From contig NC_088173.1 of the NCBI RefSeq assembly GCF_028769735.1, positions 8,081,038 through 8,145,037 on the forward strand: DNA of 64,000 nt, written 5' to 3'. This document shows positions 35,622-50,900 of this stretch, piece by piece (position 1 is the stretch's first letter; every line of letters begins with the position of its first letter). Under the pieces are notes generated by a model. The model worked only from the letters and a program-made list of their open reading frames with translations. It did not search any database and was not told the origin of the DNA. The translations under genes and the position numbers were made by a program. The DNA comes from Zonotrichia leucophrys gambelii. Taxonomy: Eukaryota > Chordata > Aves > Passeriformes > Passerellidae.

Positions 35622-38600
35622 CAACCCAAAACTTTTTAACCCATAATACTGAAAGCAACAGCCAAAATTTTCCACAGTGAAATCAGAAATTCTACTTTAA
35701 TGGCAACCTGCCACACTGCAAGTCACACATGACCAAGGACAAAAGGACTAAGAACTGGAACACTGGAAATTTCTGCATTCACACTGCGACAGCACTTGTC
35801 CCTCACTGGACCTGTTTTGTCCTGCCACTGTCAGTGGTACCATGCACACAAAGATCAGACCACGTTCTCCCTGGTGTCCCAGCCTTGCTGGGGGTGCCTC
35901 CAGCAAGGAGCTGAGGCTGCCGGAGAGCTGCAAAGAAGCCAAGCCTGAGTCCTTCATGGGCTGGTCACATGTGCCAGGGTTGAATCCAGGGCACAGAGTC
36001 CCTGCTCTGCAGGCAGACAAGAAGTTACACTGGAACACAGCCCTCTCAATTCTTTCCATCACAGCCAAGAGAGATCATGGCAGGGAGCTTGTGTGGTTTG
36101 ATCCACGCACAGCATCTACTCTGTGCTACCAGCTCAGCTGTGTTGCATGCTGTGCATGAAACAGACCCTCTGGAGACAAATCCCTGTCTCTGGTACTTGA
36201 TCTACTGAATAATGACCTAATATGAAATTACTGTGTTTCAGATGTTTCTCTAAAGAATACACAGAGAAAAACTGCCACTGTTGGTACAGGTATTCATCTA
36301 TTTGTAAAGCACAACGTTGTGCATGTGGGCTTGGGATGCATGAGTCAATTTTTGAACCTATGAATCATGAATTTAATTTTAGTATAAAAGCAACATGTAT
36401 TATCTGTTACCTACCAGAGTCTGATACTAAAATGGTTTGCATTTAGGTGAAAAGGTAAATGATAACTTAGCCTACAGTATAGGTGATTATGTTATTTGGA
36501 ATAAGCATTATGTCTCTGATGAGATTAGGAAAACCATGTTTTGCAGAGGCATTTGCTCTTCATGAATCTCATGGAAATATTTAAGCAAAACCCATATTGC
36601 ATTTGGAGTCACAAAAAAAAACCAGGGGAGGTGTTTTTGCCTATTTCTCTCTCTAGCTTTGGTTTAAATGGTTGTATTTTTCATCACCTGCTGTAAAACT
36701 ATTTCATTTGAAATCGTGGTTGTAGTACTGTCTCAAAAGATAACTCTTCTTGTTTTGGGCATATGTCACATGTGATTGAGGATAATATCCTATAAAAAGT
36801 ACCTTCACAGACTTTTTTAGTTTTATTTAAGTATAAATTATTTAAAAGTCCTCCTATGTTCATCTATGCTCATAACCCATTGAAACTGCACTGCCCTTTG
36901 CAGTGCAAACAGCTCAGTCCAAACATTTCAGCCTAAGGATGAACAAGAAAAGGCAAGCAAGTAAAAAGCCTGGGAGAACAAGAATAAAGCAATAAGAAAT
37001 GCAAGTTAGAAAGAAAGAACTGCATGAATTAGCCCACTTTCTGTTAATTTTTAACTTGAAACTACATTATACAAGACACAGGACAGGCAGCATGAAGCAT
37101 ACTTTGGATGAAAAGCAAAATGAAAGAAGTGAGACTGTGGAAAGGATCTGAAGAGAAGGAACCCTGCTATGGGAAGATGGACCAATGCAGTGCTATTTTT
37201 TCCCAAAGAATGAACAACACCACCATGTGCCAAGCCACCCCTTCCTCTGAGTACATGAGGGTTGAAGCTGCCCTAAGACACAGCAGATCCCCAACTATGA
37301 ATAACACAAAATTATACAATCAATGCTCATTTTATTCTTCTTCTTGTCTGTTAATTAGAAACCACACTGTAGTGCAGATGGCAAGTATCAGTCAATGAAG
37401 AAAAAATTATCAGCAGTACAAATCTCAAGTGCATGTAGGAGTATTCTGGACTATTAAGTGGAATGAACTCATATTCATAAACCAGATAATTCATAATATG
37501 TGCAATAGATTAAAAAAAGATGCTGGCAGAGGTCTCAATTTAACAGAAAATGTAAACACACATTCAACTTAGAAGGTGTGACAGGATGAAATTAGGACAG
37601 TGGTTAAATGCCTTGTTGAGTTACTTTCTGGTTTAAATTCAGAATTAATTGTGCTATTTTAATTGACAAACAATTGAATGGCTTGTGGAGTTGGTCTAAA
37701 GTGTTTCTTAAGCACACAAGAAACAGCATTTTTTGTCTTTAAAACCAATTGAAAATGTGTGTATTAGTGAAACACAGCTTTTAACAGAGGTTTGAAGAAA
37801 CAAGTAACTGACAGAAAATGCCTGAGATCTGTAGTCATTTCCATTTAGTATAAATTGTTAATGTTTTCAGGAAGAAGAAGTAATGAAAAACACTAGTCAT
37901 CTTGTAGTCAAGTTTCAACACCTGCTTATTTATTGTTGCCAAAGGAAAAGGATAACTTGATTTATGTTCCAAGTATGTGGCAGAAGCACAGGGATTTTTT
38001 GCTTTGAATTGTGCCTGCCTAAAAATGAAAGAAGACTTGCAATTTCAGAATTAACTGGGTTTTTTTTTAGTTGTTGATGTTGTTTAGGAGACAAAGACCT
38101 TACTAAGTGCAAACAACCAGTCAAGTCTGATGGGCTGACAGCAGAAGTTTAATCATGAGGCTGGTTTGTGGCAGCTGAATGCTGTTTGCTATCCTGGGAC
38201 TGGGCAGGTGCAGGGTGCTCACACAATGAAAACTATCTAGCTACAATAGAAATATTAATATATAATATATCTAAGCTAATAGGTACTCAAATGATCAGTA
38301 GACATAGATTCGCTTCCATGGATATGTAATGAAGCCTATGGAGGAGAGGAGACTCCTTAGGCTCCTGCCATAACCATGTTTCATTTCAGATAGGGAAAAT
38401 ACTAATTCTGATTTGATAAGTTTCCATGGAAGCACACTTCTGAACAACAGAAGGCCGCCATCAAAACCTTTCCTGTGCCACTGCTGCTTGATGGACATTT
38501 TACAGTTATTCCTCCTTCCTCCTGCTGTTATAAGGATACCCCCCCCAGAAACACAGAGGGACATACAGAGGACATGCACATAGAGCAGCTGAGCTTAGTG

Positions 38601-40639
38601 CTGCCACCAGAGCAGCCTCCAAGTGCATCATTTCCCCTCTCCCCACAGCCATGGGGCTGGGCAGCAGCCAATGGCACCTCGGGAATGAATCACCCCCGAG
38701 TAAGAAAGTGTTTACATTTTCAAGCAATGAAAAATATTACATGTGGAAGCTAGCCCATAATCTTGATTACTATGGGGTTTTTTTTGTCAGATAAGAAGGG
38801 CAGCTTACTGCAGATTCTGTGCCACCTTACAGTCTTGGCCAACATCACGGTGATGTTCTAGATCACTTTAGTTAAGTTTTTACCAACCTCAGATGTAAAA
38901 TTCTGACAGCCTCCATTATCTGTGATGCAATAATATCTTATTTTCCTCATATTTGTGACACACCTTAAATTTTTTTTAACAGATTTTTATTTTTACACCA
39001 AAGCGTTAGAATTTAAGCTATTTTATATGGCATCTGAAAAAGACACTGTTTCCTGGCATAGGTATTTTGTCTCTTCACTGGGCCAGAACAGCCCCAATAA
39101 CAAAACCTGAGAGTAGAGCCTGGAAATCATTACACAGTGATCTTTATGCTGGAGGGAGATGACAGAAGACAGCACCATGGTCAAGCTTCTTGGTTGAGCT
39201 CAGTCTCTGCTGCAATACAGCAACATACCATTTTCAGCTCCCAGGAAAAACACTGACTCACAAGGATGACACCTCATCCAAACCTACCAGGTTTGCCCAT
39301 TGCAAGACTGGAATGCTGCATTTTCTGGGCACAGTGGTTCTGCATCCAGTTCCTGAGCTGAAGGGACCCACCCCAGATGTCACCAAGCAGAGCACACAGC
39401 AAGAAAAGATTGCTCTGCATTAGGTGTAATATCATGTTTGAGCTTCTACTGCAATGTCCCAGTCTTGAATTGTTCTGTCACAGCTCACTGTAACTCTCTG
39501 CACTCCCAATTAGAAATTCAATTAGGCCATTCATTGCTCTTGCAGAACAGCATTAGCATTTTTATGTTGATTCTTTGCCATTAAAAAATATGCTAAAGTG
39601 GGAATAATCTCTAAGAATTAGCCATCTTAAAACCAGAAACCTGGTCCATCCGTCATTATCCCATCCACAAGATCTCCTGGAAAGGCCAATCTGTTTGCAC
39701 TGACTAGAGGTAGACTTTCTAGTTTCACCTGCTAACATCAAACTCTGTGAAATAAATAATTCCCACTTTCAACTAAAGGGCCAAATCATTGACATGGAAT
39801 AAGCTAGAGCAGTACAAATCTGAGATAAGAAAAAGGAAAAGTATTAATCTGTAGACTAAAAGCACTATGACAAGCATAAAGAGGCATGTGTTGCTCATCT
39901 CAAACACAGCTATTAATAGATGCTACCGTCAGCCCCCAGCACATTCAAAGTCAGAAACGCTTACTCTGCAGATATAAATAAACTGTCCTACTTTCTGCTT
40001 CCACCAGCACTACAGAAAGGAAGAAGGACCGAGATATTAGCTAGAATATACCTTTTCCTGCAAATGATAAATGGAATACGACCCATTCATGAGGAGTCTT
40101 TAATATGTATAATGCTTGCTTAATTTATTTGAGCTTTATTACATTCTCCAGAGTGCTGATCATAAAATTCAGGGTCTGGCCTTCACAAAGATTACCTCAA
40201 CCAACTCTTGTAGACAAAGGGAAACAAGTGACAGCAGAATGAAGCAGAAAAGCAGTAGGATACAAAACTCCGATACACAGAGCCAAAATGGACATAGGTT
40301 GGCTTAAAAATCTGAGCATGTTTTTGCAGAGATAGCTAGAAAAACATATTTGCAGTTGTAAGTTGAGCAAATTTGATATGAGTCACAGCCGCTGTAAACA
40401 TGCAACCCCCACAGAACTGTTTGCAAATTGTTTCTCTCCATATATCCACTTGGTTCAATTGAAGGCTGAATAACTGAGTAACTGCACAACATCAAATATA
40501 GCACATGAATATAAGGGAAGAGGAAAAATTATACAGGAACCAACAGTCGAGTCACTTGCCTTTCAAACAGGCACAAAGTTCAATCAGACTTTGAAAAGAA
40601 AAACTAAGTGTGAAAAAGGAATGAGGAAGTTGGACAAAA

Positions 40640-41640
40640 GCTGACAAATGCAGGTGACAACCTAGCTTGCTGTACCTGTATTCTGGGTGGGATAACAGAA
40701 TGTTCAGCTGACAGAAGTCTGGTAGATGATTATCGGATTTCAGTTAAACACTTGATACAATGCTGCCTGGAGAATTAGTTTGGAGTGAAGAGATGGGACT
40801 TCATAAAAGAGTTGGAAGGAACAGAAGCAGAGACAGCAATGGCCTGGGTTGTGCAGAATCTTAGCGATGTTCCTTAAGGATTTGTCTTACTATGTTTATT
40901 GATGACTTCTGCACAAAAACTAGGAGTGCTGATGACAAAGTAGTAGTAGTATTGCTAAAGGTAGAAGAAGCCAAAATCTTGTACAAGATACGAGTTCTGA
41001 AGAACCAGAAATAAGACAAAAGTGACCAATACAGCATTACAAAAAGAGATAAACCCCACCCAGGCCATCAACTTAGTGGGCAATAATAGAAAATCTCTCC
41101 ACCTGGGACTCTGTGATCAAAAACAACAAGAAGAGAAGAATCTGGGTGGCATTAGTTGATTCAAGGATGACTCTGGGCTACCAGCACTGCATGAGACATG
41201 CAAAACTCATCAGATAATATACTTCTTGTAAATACACAAGATATGCTAGTTCTGTCCTAAAAATGGTAGAACTACAACAGAAACAATTCTAGCGCTTGAA
41301 TTCAAACTGCAACAGACTGAAAGCAGATGTCTAAGGATGACTACAGAAATAAGAAAACATTTTTATCTGAAAAAATGGGGCTTGTTCAGATCAGCAACAG
41401 GAAAACTGAAGATAAATAAGCTAGAAAGTTGAATGAAGTATCCAACCATTAAAGGAGTCTTTGTGTGAAATTAGCTTAATACATCTGGAAATAAAAGCAG
41501 TTTCAAGATGGATTTTGATACATTTATAAGTGAGCTTACACAATATATTTGCCTTGGAAGAAGCAAAGGGTCTGGTTTGGTGGTGAGAAGAGCACCTCCT
41601 TGCCCTGTCTTTCCACATACACCCCTGATCATTCTGAAAA
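40640..41640 (+). mobile_element. Old, diverged CR1/L3-type LINE relic
   Basis: Several phrases appear in the order of an amniote CR1/L3-like ORF2 3' half: 'ttccttaaggatttgtctta' (about 40870), 'tattgatgacttctgcac', 'tgctgatgacaaag', 'aatctgggtggcattagttgattcaaggatgactctgggct' in part (41135-41180), 'gaattcaaactgcaacag' (41298), 'atggggcttgttcag' (41375) and 'ttcaagatggattttgatacatttataa' in part (41500-41528). The reading frame is destroyed throughout. Boundaries are approximate and subfamily assignment is inferred from memory of consensus sequences. Confidence 0.65.
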
Positions 41641-44600
41641 ATTTTTTGTATTTCACAGATTTAATGTTACATCAAGGAGAAAAACCATGCAATTGCTCAA
41701 ACTCTCTATAAATGTTCTCATAAATGCTAATGTAGGATTTTGACTGTTAAAAGTGCAGCAACGTCTGGCAGCCTTTTTGAAAGCCTGCTCAGTCTAGCTG
41801 CAGGCTGCCAGTGACCAATTTCACCAGGCACATTTTTCTGCCCTGACAAATGGCTCAGCAGATAGCTATGGGCCAGCCTGTCTGAGAGGTTTACAACCCA
41901 CTAATGATGAAGTGCTCAAAGCTGGGAATCAGTCTCTAATAGAAATGAAAATATTTCTCCCCACAGAAAGTTATTACAGTTCTCCTTCCTTCTCTCAAAA
42001 CATAAATGTTGAGTAAGTTGTCTAGCCGTTGAAAAAGCCTAGTAGGAATAGTAAAGCCATCAGAAAACACAGCTCTTTCTTTAACTTTCCTAATAAACCA
42101 AGCTGCTTCTGCACTGAAATGTGGAAAGGTCATCTGAGAGGCAAAGCAATGAAATAGTCAAGGCTGAAAGGAAAACAGGCAGAGGAAAACACTTCAAACT
42201 GGTATTATGTGATATGTTTCTAAAAGGCAGGAGAAGCAAGAGGTTTTGTGGTATACATGGGATTCTGTAGAATGTGCAATTTATTCTTGCAGGGAAGGAC
42301 TTGCATCAAATTTCTGAGTAGCATGGCAAGGCAGACTTCACTTCCTCACTATTTAGAAAGCTTAGCTGAGGAGAGAAGGATGAAGCAGGGGATATATCTG
42401 TTAAAAAGTATATTTTAAACAACTCCTGCTGCCTGTATTCCAGAGAAAAGGGAGGTGGCATTTAGCAACTGCCTGGTTCTACAGCCAGAGACATGCATTT
42501 CCTTGCTCCTCTGTAAGTCTGGGCAAGCTGCAAACCCCTGAAAGATCATTGCTCACACATGCTCTGCTAAGCCTTGCTGGATTTTCACCATTAAGATGTC
42601 TAAGGATGCTCTTGCCAAACATATTCCAGTCTTTCACAGGACATAGTGCTAACAGAACAGTCCATCCATCACTCCTAAAGTGCAGTAAGCTGTGATCTGT
42701 TACTTCCCAGCTCCTAACTGTGATCAGACAGCTAAAAATGTGTTATTCTCAAAAAACACCATGAGCCTGGTACATTTCCTGGGCTTTGCCCAGACCGAGG
42801 CTGCTCACCCACTGCACTGGGGTTGTACCCACTGCTTCAGAAAGGAGCAGGCTACTAATGACACCCAGACAATGATGAGGTTGTCTAAAGATAAAGTCCA
42901 TATAGGAAATGAGTTCTAGAAAGATAGTTTCTCCTTTTTTTTTGTTTTTTATTGTTTAGTAAGCTGTTAAACTAGAGAGGAAATTAACAAAAAGCAACTA
43001 TGCTACTTACCAATAAATCTATTTATTTTATTAAACCTATTCCCTGCCAGGTTAGCTCCACAAAATTCAGCATCCTGTTTTTATAGAAGACTCAGGAAAA
43101 AGACATTCATACTTGAGATGCCTAAAGGGCTCCAATCACACTCTTCATATTTACTAAGAATGTAAACAAAATGACATGACCTCAGCAGGACTAATTTGCT
43201 CCATACTTTTCACAAAAGACAATAAACATATGGAAGGAATTACAGAAAGGGAGTCAGTAAAAAATACTAGTTCATCAGAGAAATTGTTTGCATTATAAAA
43301 AAGTGACAAAAATAGGTAAGCACATAAAGTGGGTGAAGTGCAAGGAAGAGTACTCTTTTCTTTAGGAAAATATTTCTTGATGTTCTTGCTGAAGTTTCAA
43401 GAGCAGCTGCAGCAAAAATGTAAAAGCAGATGTCAGGAAGCAACAGTCTGTGTGTCATATGCAAGGAAGGAATTCTATCAGGTTTGTTTTAGGGAGCCTT
43501 AAAATGCTATAATGGGCAAAAAAAAATCACAAAAAGCATTTAAAAGCAAGATGATTACAAATGTAGAAATTGCTAGAAATATGGGACCCAATATGAGGTT
43601 TATTATGAAGCACAGTAGAGGAATCGGAGGCGGTGTACCTAAGAATACTTGGCAGCAAGCACTGAGGAGGAGATCAGGATAGACTGGGCATTTTCTGCCG
43701 CTTGGAGATCCTGCTCAGTGTGAGAAGTTTCTCTGGAACTGTCCCCTGGACCTGAACTGCTGCCCTCAAGATGGAGAAAGCTGGAATAATCAGAACCAAA
43801 ATTACTGTGTAAGCGACAAGTAATACAGTCTGAAGGTCCAAATCCTGCTGGTTCTGTGCATCTTTCAGCTCTTTGGATTTTGCAGAAGACTGAGTGACAT
43901 AGAGCTACACTCTCAGCTCAAAAGGAATATACTTGGGGAGGATACATTGAACACTACTAGATGAAACCTCAGAAGACTGATCAGCTGAGGGACATCACAA
44001 ACTTGGTTGCTCATTGGAGAAACGAATTAGGTTTAGCAGACAGTCTTTTTACTAGCTTGTATGTAAGCGTTGCTTTACATCTTTATGAGGAACAAATCCA
44101 CACAAAGTTACTGCAAAAGCACTATTTGAAAATGACATCATCAGAGCAACATTAAAAGGAGATTAGCAATAAATTTGGGAAGAAGATTTAAGAACCAAAG
44201 GCTCCAGGAGAATTAGTCACTGTTTAAACACATAATTAGTCTCACAATACTGCACTAATCTGCTCTGCAAATATGGCTTAAAAACTGTTTTAGAAAGGCT
44301 CCTTTGGCTAATGGAGAGGTGGGAGACAAGGACCTTCACTTCTAGAGAAGCACTCTGGAGATCTCTGTGTGGCTCAAGTGTCTTTCTTCAGGCAACCAAT
44401 GATTTTAACAGGAGCCTATTCAAAAAGAACTGTGATTCAAGTGACCTGAGTTGATAGACGCTTTTTAATTTTATAGACACCTTCAAATTAGAACACTAAA
44501 GTTAGCCTGGTCAAAATAAAATGACTGAACTGGCACATAGAATAGCCTGGATCCTCCCGGGATGCTGGGAATCATGAGAAAACTTGTGATGCTGCTGCTG

Positions 44601-47600
44601 CTTTGGGTTTTTCTGCTTTTAAAATGTTAAATGTGTTAAAATCAGAGTTTATTGTTCACTTGCTACACTGTGTGTAGCTTCTAAAGCCACTGCATTTACT
44701 TCACAAACTGAGAAGACCATCTGCAAACACTGCATATTTGCTACAAATAGGATTTGTTACAGGATTTTCACTGCTACAACCTCCGTGAAGTATTAAAATA
44801 CTTTTAGAAATGAACTGTATGGGCTGCATTCTACTTTCAGTGAAAATGCATTTCTTCCCTTGCTTCAGCAGGAGAAACACTGAAGCAAAACTCAGCTTCA
44901 ATGAAAATTGCATTATAGCTGAATTAATAAAAGTCAGAGATGCTGGAAGTGTATTTTACACAGAGCATATTTTCAGCTAGGAATCAAAAATGTTATGATA
45001 GATGTCAGCATGATAGGTGGCCAGATAAATTAAATCTTTCCATCTCTAGGCACTAAATTTAACTTGTTTTCCTTAAGAGAACTACTGGCATGACAGCCTG
45101 CTGTATGGGTGGAGAACCTGAATGCACAGGGCATGCCAGAGCTGGTTGCTGCACCCTGAATAACTGATGAAGCCTCTTTGCATCAGTGGCTTCAGCCTGG
45201 CCCACTTCAACAGGTAGACAGATGTATTTAATCAATGGATCATACATTTAACATCAGATCAGTGATAAACATACACTAAAATAGGCAGCAGGTCAAATTC
45301 TTCTGAAGTGCACACCTGCACCCCTCTGGATCATTTAGGAGAGGTAGTCCAATGGTAATATATGGAAGCTGTAGTTATAATTAACTCTGGAGTATATTTT
45401 AAAGGTGAGATTTCTTCCTTTCACTTTAAGATTCTTCCATTACAAGATGATGGGGAAATTATTTCTGCTTTGATTAGTTTATTATAATGCAACCAAGAGA
45501 AAGACAGGCCAATAAAATGCACTAGCATTAAAGCACTCCAAAGTGTATACTGTATGCAAAATCACTGCTTTAATAATTTCAGTTCATAGTTCTATACATA
45601 AGATATTGTCAACAATCCTGAAACAGAGACTGAAGCCTAATTTGCCAACAAATTCTGAAGCTCAACAGGCAGACTCACACTTTCTTCACAGCTGGAATCA
45701 CTTCTCAGCAGTGACAGCCTTTAGATCTTCACCTCCAGGCTGCATCTTAGCCCTCCAGTATGTGCAACAACTGTTCAGCAATCCAGTGACTTAAAAAAAC
45801 CCCACTGAACACATTTTAATCATATCTTCATCAGTTTGCAGCTACAGGTAAGAAAAGGGTACTTGGGTGGTGTGATCAGACAGCTCTTGGCAAAGTACAA
45901 GTAAAGGATGTTAAGTCACTGCTTTGGTACGGGCAGCTCAGGCTTTCCCTAAGTCTCCTTCTCTCCTTCCTCTCCTTTCTTTAGAGAAATCCCTTTGGTA
46001 ATTCAATACTGCAATACCCTTCAAATCAAAGGAGTTAAGCCAATTGCTCTGACAGACATCTAGGAGATTCCCCACCCTAAGAACGAAAGAATGAACTTTA
46101 GCACAAGTCAGCGTGAAAAAGCTACTTCAAAGAAACAGCAATACAACCCACAATTCTATAAACTACTTCAAATGATCCCTCTACACATTCATTAGACTGA
46201 AAAGGGGCATGCCATTGTATACAACCACTCCCAGCCTTAATGCTGCCTTCCGGCCTCTGAATGTTCAAGGCATGGCCTCAGGGAAAACAGAAAAATTTAG
46301 AAAGAAGCAGAAGATTTTTTAAAGGTAGCTGTCTACCCAGTCATCCTCCCTTGGGTAATAGCATGAGTCCCATCAGCTTCTATTTGTTACTCAAAAAGAG
46401 CTCTTGCAACTGAGATGATAACTGGAAAAAAAAATTAGGAAGAACTAAGAATTGTGTGTTTAGTAATGTAGAAAAGTGCTGTAAGAGACCCCTTGTAGAA
46501 AGCTGGTGAACACAGGCACAGGCAATTATCTGTTATTTGGTAGTGTCCCAGCACATATTCATTTGTGCTTTTAACCAATTAAACTGCTTTCTTAAGTCAA
46601 GAACTTAGATTTGTCAAATTATGTTGCATCACTTCCATAGAGCTTTTTTTCCCTCCCCTTGAGGTGAAGTTTACTGATGCAGTATATCTAGCAGTAAATC
46701 TATGTAGGCTGGAAAAAGGTCAGCACTGTGCATGCAGAGTTTTTAGGCTTATAAATCTGGTAAGAGTGATTTGGATTAGTTTGTTGATTCCCAATGTTTG
46801 AGCCTGAAGATTATAGAAATCAGATGAAGATTTCTTCAATCAGATGAAGATTGTCATGTTCCTACAGAACTCACTCTCCAACACGGGTCTATTTCTAATA
46901 TATTTACCAGCTCTATTATCTTTGAAAGAAAATACTTTATCCAAAACAAGTTTTAAACTAAAAAACTTACGCTACTCAAATTCTAAGCCTAAGAATATCT
47001 AAAGATCTAAAGATTACATATAAAACAAAAATCACACAACCAACTAGCCAAGATAGGAAGACATTTGGTGGAGGTGTCACTCTGGTTATCCATGCACGAC
47101 TGTGCTTAAAGTCAGTTGTGTGTTCCTTTAAAAAAAGCATGTAGACAAGCTGACAAGTAATTCTGACTCACTTTCAGGAGTACCTTTATGGTATAGGCAC
47201 TAAATCCCATTAGTTTCATCTGCATTAGATTTTAATTTGGGCTAGGAATTTTGATCTTCTTCTAATTCCCATTTGCTGTGCTTTGATTTTCATTAGAGTA
47301 ACCTTGGAGTGCATGAATAGAATTCCTTCTCACTGAAACTAAACCAAAAATGCCCTCCAATGACTAATTCATATCACAGGACCAGACAAGAATGAGTCTC
47401 CAGCTCATCAAGCTGGATTCACAGCATGAGCTGTGACAGTGTGTATGGAGAATAAGCAGAAGGGAAACAGAAAGTTACTTCACTGAAAGAGAAAATGCTA
47501 TGATACACACACTGAGCTAAGTGATTTAATGAAAGAAAAGTAACATTAGCAGGCAGCAAAGATATGCAAAGCTGCAATGAAACCTTCTGCTGTTTGAAAA

Positions 47601-47913
47601 GCTCTAAAAATAACAAATGACCGTGCTGCTAAGTTCCATAAAAGATAATGGTGTGGAAGTAAACATTTCAGAATTGTTAGGATAAAAAAGGGAGGAGATT
47701 GTTAGAGATTGGAGAGAGTGTTTCTGAAAAGGAATAAAAAGAGAATGAAAGGAAAAAATCTGAGTGAGTCTAGGTCACCCTTTTTCTAAAAGGATGTACA
47801 AAGCAAAGCAGACTTGTGCTCAAGGAATCACTAATGTCATTAAGGTCAGTCTTTAAACAAACCCTGTATTTTTTGCTGTCATTTTGATTGAGTTCCTATC
47901 TATATCTTCTCTT

Positions 47914-47928
47914 AAAAAAAAAAAAAAA
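47914..47928 (+). repeat. A15 homopolymer followed by CAA-rich sequence
   Basis: Fifteen A residues run into CAAAACAACAACTACAAC, a simple A/C-rich stretch. Confidence 0.9.
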
Positions 47929-50900
47929 CAAAACAACAACTACAACAAAAACCCAAGGCAAATTCTTTTGCCTGCTTTTTGTTTCTATGCACTTACTGTG
48001 TTTCATGTTTTCATTTAGATATGTGAGTAGAAAAGACCCACCATCAGCTTATGAAGCTTGCAAAATAAACCAAGCAGCAAATGTGTACTGGTTCAATAGA
48101 GTCCTTTTCTCTGCCCTGTGTCTGTGGTTTGGGTCTTCAGAACTGGTGCCACTGGGTTCAGACATGTGGAGCTAAGATGAGCCCTCATGCTGACTTCTGT
48201 GTCAGTGATGGGTGCATGGATGTTAGGAGGGGTTTAAGGAGCAGATGTTTCTTTCTTCCTTGTACTGACAGCTGCTTGTACAGCATCAGGTGGCATAGTG
48301 ACCCCTGATAGGTCTGTGTTACAATAAATGATGATCAGGTCTTTTCTAACAGGCAGTAGGAGATAATTGCATCCTTCTTTGTTATGCTAATATAATGCTT
48401 CCCTATTTCAAGAAATAAAGGGATCTTTAGGAAGATTATGACATCTGAAACAATCTTTGAAGACGAAAAAAGGTTGTAGGTCAGCTGACCAATTTGTCTT
48501 ATACCAGTCCCAGATGATTTCTGCGTCAAAAGACCAGACTGCCAAACCCCTACTTCCATTGATGAGTTGGCCTTGTGTTTTTAAAGCTCTGTTTCCATGC
48601 TTTTGTAGAGAGGAGGGAGGGATTTCCTCCTGTTTGGAGGATCACTTTCTTCCTTTGCCTACAATCATCCCAGTCATCCTGTAAGACACGGATTGTTTTG
48701 GTGGGAAATCAGAGAAAGGCAAAGCTCAGCAGGTGAGCCTCCTTCCAGGAGAGGTGGGGGAATTAGGCTGGCAGGATGCACAGCAACACTGGATGCTTAT
48801 TCCTGTACTCCTTGAGCTGTACATCATTGTGGAGACATTAGAGCACTGCTGTCTGTGAAAGAATTGCACTAAAAGGCTCAACTTCTGTCCTGTGTCAAAG
48901 GACAGAGGAGGGCTAAACTGTCTCTCCTCACTTCATGGCACATGCTTGGAGTGCCTCTGGATTAAGTGGTGCCTCAGCACATTCCCCCTGCTCAGCCACA
49001 CCACAAATCCCAGCACATGCAGCTGGATGCAGTTCACGAACCCATGAAACTGATTCAATGCAGCTCAGAAAAGATACCTGAATACATGTGTCTAATATCC
49101 TTAGCTGAATTTAAAAATGCTGTCTTGTTTCATTTTCAGCCCCCATAAAAAACTGGTCCTCTCTTATCACAACAAATAAACCCAATGTGTCAACATAAAT
49201 AAAATCATCCTCCAGTTTTAGCCACTTAACAATTCTGAATTTAATTTACAGTGTGTCTATGATACAAAAACATTTATTTGAAAAGAGCAAATGGAGTTCT
49301 AAGAACTTCTTTCTTGTCACCGATGAGAACAAAACATGCCTTCTAAATGCCCATATCCCTGCTCTGACAGTCTGGGTGCTCAGACACTCCTGTACTGCCC
49401 TCTCCTGTTCAAGCTTCAGTCTGCTGGGTTTGGACAAAAAATAGGCAACTGAGTTGGACAGCCAAGCAAAGAACAGATTATTTTCTTTTCCTGTGAGGTA
49501 GGAAGAAATTAAGTTTTAATGCCAGCTGTCAAAACAAAGCTAGATTTGATTTTACAAATTTTAAGAAAGGATAGGAAATTATAAAGTGGATGGTAGGTAA
49601 CAGCACAGACTGCACTGAGGACTGAAAGCAACTGCTTAACTGGATACAAAGCTTATTGTGATTTCTATTTGTTCCCCAATCTTTCACCTCTCCTGTGTCA
49701 CTCCATTCTCAAGTTTAACCAGAGTAATCTGAAAGATGCTGCATGAGGGCTACCCAGGGAACCACACACATTTCCTGATAACTCAGGGAATAGTGTCAGA
49801 TATATCATGCTCAGAACTGCAGCTCTCTAGTGAGAAACACACACAATAATAAAGCCTCTCGGGCTGCTCTTGCAAATTACATTTGTCATTAAAAAGATTT
49901 TTGGTATTCTAGGGCAAAGACTAAAAGCTGGCCAGGGTCTGCTGTTGCATACCTTCCAGTCCTCCAAGTGACAGAAATTAAAGTATGGAGTCTCGAACCC
50001 CATATCCTTTTTAATAACTTCTTCAGGTTAATGGCAGTGAGAATACAGACAATTGCTTTTAAGAGCAGATTTTGTATTTACTACTGGCTAAAAGATACTA
50101 CAAAATTTTTTAACTAAGAAAAACTAAACTGTATTAGCAATTCCTCTCTGGAGGACAAAAAGACTGTTTTTGACAGTTGAGGACTGAAATACCCCAAGTG
50201 CCTTCGATTTTCCCACTGCTTTCCAAATGAGCACACTGACCTCTGCTGTCTTGTGAAAGAGCCTGTTTGGAACTGCAGCAAGGAGAATTCCCCACCTTCC
50301 TCCTCCTGATCCGTTCCCTGCCTTACCCGCTGAATGAACTTACTGCTTCTTATTGTTCTGGATGTAAAAGGAAGAGAGAATACTTCTGGATGTCTGTCTG
50401 TCTCAGCAGTGGAAAATCTTGGAAACTCTGCTCTGGGTGGGCATCACCAGCATGTCCCAGAGGTGCTTTTGTTGTCCTTTGCTTTTTTTCAAAGAGTGAA
50501 GTGTTGATCTGAAGGCTCCCTAAGTAAACAATGATTCACTTACTCTCCTCTAAGATATGGGGATTTTTTTTAATCAACTGCAACCATGTCAACAGCTTCT
50601 CACAGCAGAAGAAGAACTGGTATCCATTTAAATCCATTCTGGGAATCATAAACAGCTTGTTGACAGAGGTCACATCCACAGGGGAGCTCACAGTTGATTA
50701 GTTCTCCTTGACAGAGCTTTTGCAGGCAGTGCAACTGGCGCTCCAGGAGAGGATTTAAGACAGGGATGTGCTGAACTAACCAGAAACAATTTCAAAAAAT
50801 TGTGTTGTGTCTGCCAAGATGCCTAAATAAATGGGAAATGAAAATAGCCATGAATTTTGAACTCAGCTTTGCTACTTTTGCTGTGTGCTGTATGTCTGCA

